From Alphaproteobacteria bacterium (GTDB lineage Bacteria > Pseudomonadota > Alphaproteobacteria > UBA8366 > Aestuariispiraceae), in contig JANSXE010000001.1 of assembly GCA_024743195.1 (NCBI GenBank), positions 124,001 to 188,000 of the forward strand: DNA of 64,000 bases, read 5' to 3'. Position numbers and translations under genes: made by a program. Shown here one piece after another: positions 60,616 to 64,000 of the stretch (positions are counted from its first letter, which is position 1; each line of letters opens with the position of its first letter). The notes beneath the pieces are model-generated. The model searched no databases. It worked only from the letters and a program-made list of their open reading frames with translations, and was not told where the DNA came from.

Positions 60616-61635
60616 TAACTCCGTCCTCTGCCCGGAAGCGGGCGCGTCGCCGCCGCAACGCCGCCGGGTCTCTCTGCTGGGCGCAGCCGGAGCCCGTCCC
60701 CGTCCCCCGGAACTCCGCCGGACGCACCGAAGATGCGCCGGGGAAGCGGGGACGACGGTCGAGCGAAAACGCACCCGGCCGCCCGGCGCGCGGATGCGCG
60801 TCGGCGGATAGGGTCGGCGTTCGGCTTGCAGGCGCCATGATGAAAAGGGTCAGCCTTTGCTTCGATCGGGCCGCTCGTCGAGTCGGGCTCAGCCGGGATC
60901 GAGCCGTCGCCTCGCATCAAACCAGGGCGAGGCGGCGAGCCGGCGTCGAGGCGCCGGCGCACACAAACCGAGACCGGTGCGTCGGCCCAGGGCGTCTGCC
61001 CGGGGCGCCGACCCACGGCGCCGAGTTGCGGCCCTCGGGTCGGCGGCTCATCGCGCGCCCCCCCGCAGGAAGCTCGATCCGCGACCGCCCGCCATCCCGG
61101 CTGAACGGTCCGATGGTCGTTCGTCACCTATCCGCAGGCCGCCCGCGACGCGCTTTTGGCGCCTCGCTTTCGCGGCGGTCCGCGAAAACCAGTCCGACGT
61201 CACCGGCCGGATATGTCTCCAGCCCGCCAATCCGTCGGTCCAAGGAAGAAGCCCCGACCGTCCCTAGCGCCCGCATCCGACAAAGACCGCACAGGCCCGC
61301 AAGGGGGCGTCGGCGGCGCTGCGGCGCGGCGCTGCGTCGGGTCGTCCCCCGATGGCCTGCGGTCTCGACCCGCCGCAAGTCTGTGATGCGGCGTCGGCGA
61401 GTGCGCGCCTCGGGACCGGGACTCCTTCGCGCGTCACTCTAGACGCATCACCCCTGCGGAGACAAACCTTTAATCGATCGCCATGCGCCGCGCGAGCGTG
61501 CGGCGCGGCGCCGGATTTTCGCCCCAAAGCGGCGCTAGAAGAGCCGGAATCCGGCAGGCGCGGGGCGAAACGGCTTTGAAGTACGCACGCAAATCTGCCA
61601 TACATCTAGCGGTTATCGTCGCGGTGGGGCGCAAC
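60616..61635. other. About 1 kb gene-free region between rne and the amidase gene
   Basis: Divergent genes flank this stretch. It holds several open frames on both strands with no recognisable protein, codon bias unlike the flanking genes, and high Arg/Pro content, so I read it as non-coding. On the reverse strand TTGTCT and TCTAGA (about 61440-61470) are a weak promoter pair for rne and would give an untranslated leader of some 800 bases. An inverted motif cgccatgcgccgcgcgagcg also occurs near 61480. On the forward strand TTGAAG (61574) and CATACA are a weak pair for the amidase. No RNA gene is recognised. Confidence 0.5.
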
Positions 61636-62910
61636 ATGTTCTTGCGAAATGGCGCCGGTCGAGTTCGGACGGCGGCCCGCGATTCCGCGGGCCGCATGAA
61701 AGCGTGCGCGTTGGCGCTCGTCGCCGCGCTCGCCGTCGGCATGGGGGCGCAGGACGCGGCCGCGCAAACGATCGTCGACGCCCGCATGGGCGTGCACGAG
61801 GAGCGCACGCGCTTCGTGCTGGAGTTCGACCGGGCGCAGCCCTATCGCGCCTTCGTCCTGACCGGCCCGAACCGCGCGGTGATCGATCTGCCCGACGTCG
61901 AGTGGCGGGCGGCCGCGCCGCACACCAAGCCGATGGTCGGGCTGGTCGGCAATCTGCGCTACGGGCTGTTCCGGCCGGGCGTGTCGCGCGTGGTGATCGA
62001 CCTCAAAGGGCCGGCGCGCATCGCCAGCCACTTCACCTTGGACGCCGGCGGCGGGTCGGGCCCGCGCATCGTCGTCGACCTTGAGCCGGCGGCCCCCGAC
62101 GTCGCCGCCGCAGAGGAGCCCGTGCAGTCGCCGCAATGGGCGGCCTACGCCGAGCGGCTCGAGAGATCCTCCTCCGCCGTCGCCAGTCTGGCGCCGCCGG
62201 CGTCCGCGGCGGGGGACCGGCGGATCGTGGTCCTCGACCCCGGGCACGGCGGCGTCGATCCGGGCGCCATCGGCGTATCCGGCGTCTACGAAAAAGACAT
62301 CGTGATGGCCATCGCCGGCACGCTGAAGCGCGAGCTGGAGGCGACCGGCCGCTACGAGGTGGTGCTGACCCGCGACCGCGACGTCTATCTGCCGCTGCGC
62401 GAACGCTATCAGGTGGCGCATGACGTGAATGCGGAGCTGTTCGTCTCGCTGCACGCCGATTCGCATCCCAGCCGCAGCCTGCGCGGGGCCTCGGTCTACA
62501 CCCTGTCCGACACCGCCTCCGACGCGGAGGCCGCGGCGCTGGCGGCCAAGGAGAACAAGTCGGACGTCATCGCGGGCGCGGATCTGAGCGGCTACACGGC
62601 CGAGGTCTCCTCGATCCTGATCGATCTCGCCCAGCAGAGCGTCAACGAAAACAGCTGGCATTTCGCCGAGATGCTGGTCGACGATCTGGCGCGCGAGGTG
62701 CGGGTCCTGAACAACACCCACCGCTTCGCCGGCTTCGCGGTGCTGAAGTCGCCGAACGTGCCCTCGGTGCTGGTCGAACTCGGCTATCTCTCCAACCGGG
62801 ACGACGAGAAGCTCCTGCGCACCGACGCCTACCGCGAGCGCGTCTCGCGCGCGCTGACCCGCGCCGTCGACCGCTATTTCGAGCGCCAGGACCGGCTCAG
62901 CCGCTCGTGA
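61636..62910 (+). CDS. amiC: N-acetylmuramoyl-L-alanine amidase with AMIN domain (AmiC-like)
   Basis: A 424-residue exported amidase. A signal peptide (LALVAALAVGMGAQDAAAQ core), an AMIN domain (about 45-150; HEERTRFVLEFDRAQPYRAF) and the zinc Amidase_3 domain follow. Ligands occur in LDPGHGGVDPGA (His), the EKDIVM Glu region and SLHADSHPS (His). It splits the glycan-peptide bond for daughter cell separation. ATG 61636 is preceded by a weak GGTGGGG; ATG 61696, giving a shorter signal peptide, is a real alternative. It is followed by mrcA, as in relatives. Confidence 0.9.
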   Translation: MFLRNGAGRVRTAARDSAGRMKACALALVAALAVGMGAQDAAAQTIVDARMGVHEERTRFVLEFDRAQPYRAFVLTGPNRAVIDLPDVEWRAAAPHTKPMVGLVGNLRYGLFRPGVSRVVIDLKGPARIASHFTLDAGGGSGPRIVVDLEPAAPDVAAAEEPVQSPQWAAYAERLERSSSAVASLAPPASAAGDRRIVVLDPGHGGVDPGAIGVSGVYEKDIVMAIAGTLKRELEATGRYEVVLTRDRDVYLPLRERYQVAHDVNAELFVSLHADSHPSRSLRGASVYTLSDTASDAEAAALAAKENKSDVIAGADLSGYTAEVSSILIDLAQQSVNENSWHFAEMLVDDLAREVRVLNNTHRFAGFAVLKSPNVPSVLVELGYLSNRDDEKLLRTDAYRERVSRALTRAVDRYFERQDRLSRS

Positions 62911-63145
62911 CCCCCTCGCCTGGCCCGTCGCGCCCCGGGCGACGCCGCCCAGAAATCGCCATCGCGCTGTCGCTTTTTTGCGGCGTCTTGGCTATACAGA
63001 GAGAGGTGCGGGCGGCAGGCCCGCGGCCATCGGGGTGGGGGCTCGACGGCGAGGCGCCGCGGTGCGGCGGCGCTCGTCCCGTCTCCGCCTTCTGCGAGGG
63101 GCGGCCTCCGCGAGGGGCCCGGAAAAGGCGCGCGGCGAACCAGAG

Positions 63146-64000
63146 ATGCGAGCGCTGAAACTCTTAGGGGTCCTGGTCGGACTGTTCATCCTGGTCGGCG
63201 CCGCCGGCGTGGGGGCGGCCGTCTATGGCCTGTGGCACTACGGCAAGGACCTGCCGGACTATCGACAACTCGCGGACTACCAGCCGCCGACGGCGACCCG
63301 GGTGCACGCCGGCGACGGGCGCCTGCTGGCCGAATTCGCGACCGAGCGCCGGGTCTTCGTGCCCATCGAGGCGATGCCGCGGCGCGTGCTGCACGGCTTC
63401 ATCGCGGCGGAGGACCAGAACTTCTACCGCCACGCCGGCGTCGATTTCGTCGCGCTGGCCCGCGCGGTCTTCGTCAACATCCAGAACGTGCTCGATAACC
63501 GGCGGCTGATCGGCGCCTCCACCATCACCCAGCAGGTGGCGAAGAATTTCCTGCTGACCAACGAGGTCTCGATCGAGCGCAAGATCCGCGAGGCGATCCT
63601 GGCCTTTCGCATCGAACGCGCGCTGTCGAAGGACCGCATCCTGGAGCTCTATCTGAACGAGATCTATCTCGGCTCCGGCTCCTATGGCGTGGCGGCGGCG
63701 GCGCTGAACTATTTCGACAAGAGCCTGGACGACCTGGCGGTCGAGGAGATCGCCTATCTCGCCGCCCTGCCCAAGGCGCCCAACAACTACCATCCGATTC
63801 GCAAGACCGACGCCGCGATCGCCCGGCGCAACTGGGTGCTCGGCCGCATGCACGAGGAAGGCTTCATCGACGCGGCGACCGAGGCCGAAGCCGCCGCGCG
63901 CCCGCTCGCGGTGCGCCCGCGCAGCGGCGTCGAGACGGTCGAGGCGGACTATTTCCTGGAAGAGGTCCGGCGCGAAATGCTCGACCGCTTCGGCGAGCGC
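63146..64000 (+). CDS. mrcA: Penicillin-binding protein 1A, N-terminal part (continues beyond window)
   Basis: 285 codons from ATG 63146 to the window end. A single membrane anchor (LLGVLVGLFILVGAAGVGAAVYGLW region at residues 6-32, in part) is followed by the GT51 glycosyltransferase domain: AAEDQNFYRHAGVDF with the catalytic Glu, GASTITQQVAKNF, and LELYLNEIYLGSG. The transpeptidase domain lies beyond the window. PBP1A polymerises and crosslinks peptidoglycan. The start has a weak ribosome site (CAGAG). It follows the amidase by 235 bases on the same strand. Confidence 0.9.
   Translation, partial: MRALKLLGVLVGLFILVGAAGVGAAVYGLWHYGKDLPDYRQLADYQPPTATRVHAGDGRLLAEFATERRVFVPIEAMPRRVLHGFIAAEDQNFYRHAGVDFVALARAVFVNIQNVLDNRRLIGASTITQQVAKNFLLTNEVSIERKIREAILAFRIERALSKDRILELYLNEIYLGSGSYGVAAAALNYFDKSLDDLAVEEIAYLAALPKAPNNYHPIRKTDAAIARRNWVLGRMHEEGFIDAATEAEAAARPLAVRPRSGVETVEADYFLEEVRREMLDRFGER

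Noticed and set aside
60837-61442. Forward frame of 201 codons upstream of the amidase gene
   Set aside because: Arg/Ser/Pro-rich with no family similarity and no ribosome site; overlapping frames on both strands look alike.
1-64000. tRNA, rRNA, prophage, insertion sequence or origin
   Set aside because: I looked for T-loop motifs, transposase and integrase motifs and dnaA-type gene context and saw none; a dedicated tRNAscan or ISfinder search was not possible.

Overview
This is a 64 kb, very GC-rich chromosomal window from an alphaproteobacterium, most like the Rhodospirillales/Rhizobiales side of the class. The pointers are gene sets and orders typical of that group (hda next to a DUF2066 gene and divergent purM-purN, ppk-ppx, rne next to an AmiC-type amidase and mrcA), an RNase E with an acidic insert in its S1 domain and a long charged tail, a free-standing aa3-oxidase subunit IV, and dispersed palindromic repeats of rhizobial style. 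I see no phage genes, insertion sequences, CRISPR arrays, rRNA or tRNA genes. Nearly all coding is housekeeping; the less ordinary parts are a catabolic operon and several repeat arrays.

1-9.6 kb, reverse strand: an iron-sulfur cluster assembly block read from cysE through an IscR-like regulator, two tandem cysteine desulfurases, a [2Fe-2S] ferredoxin, a small unknown gene, a second Rrf2 regulator, sufB, sufC and sufD (cut by the window edge). A 33-bp minisatellite of about 18 copies, bracketed by inverted palindromic elements, separates sufB from sufC. 9.9-23.5 kb: an alpha/beta hydrolase, anmK, tyrS, a giant AsmA/YhdP-like envelope protein, glnE, a Bcp peroxiredoxin, a DUF455 ferritin-like protein, an ABC membrane domain without ATPase, and rlmJ.

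23.5-32 kb: a lipoprotein, a class V aminotransferase, then a forward operon: EamA transporter, haloacetate-dehalogenase-like hydrolase, a 56-residue Arg-rich repeat protein not previously framed here, a class II aldolase, and an M24-fold protein whose metal-ligand pattern fits the DMSP lyase DddP. A convergent MFS transporter and a divergent LysR regulator follow. 32-42.4 kb: aspS, a Rieske oxygenase, an outer-membrane barrel, a metallophosphoesterase, an SbtA bicarbonate transporter with its PII-like SbtB partner and a DUF3303 gene, a broken HalD-like oxygenase, RNase D and an M23 peptidase.

42.4-54.3 kb: a polyphosphate neighbourhood (ppk-ppx operon, SixA-type phosphatase, CYTH-CHAD protein), an atypical SDR, hda, DUF2066, purM-purN, and cytochrome oxidase subunit IV. 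54.3-64 kb: a 17-bp repeat array, ndk, an ABC-F ATPase, a YHS protein, RNase E with about 1 kb of gene-free upstream DNA, an AmiC-type amidase, and the first part of the PBP1A gene (cut by the window end).
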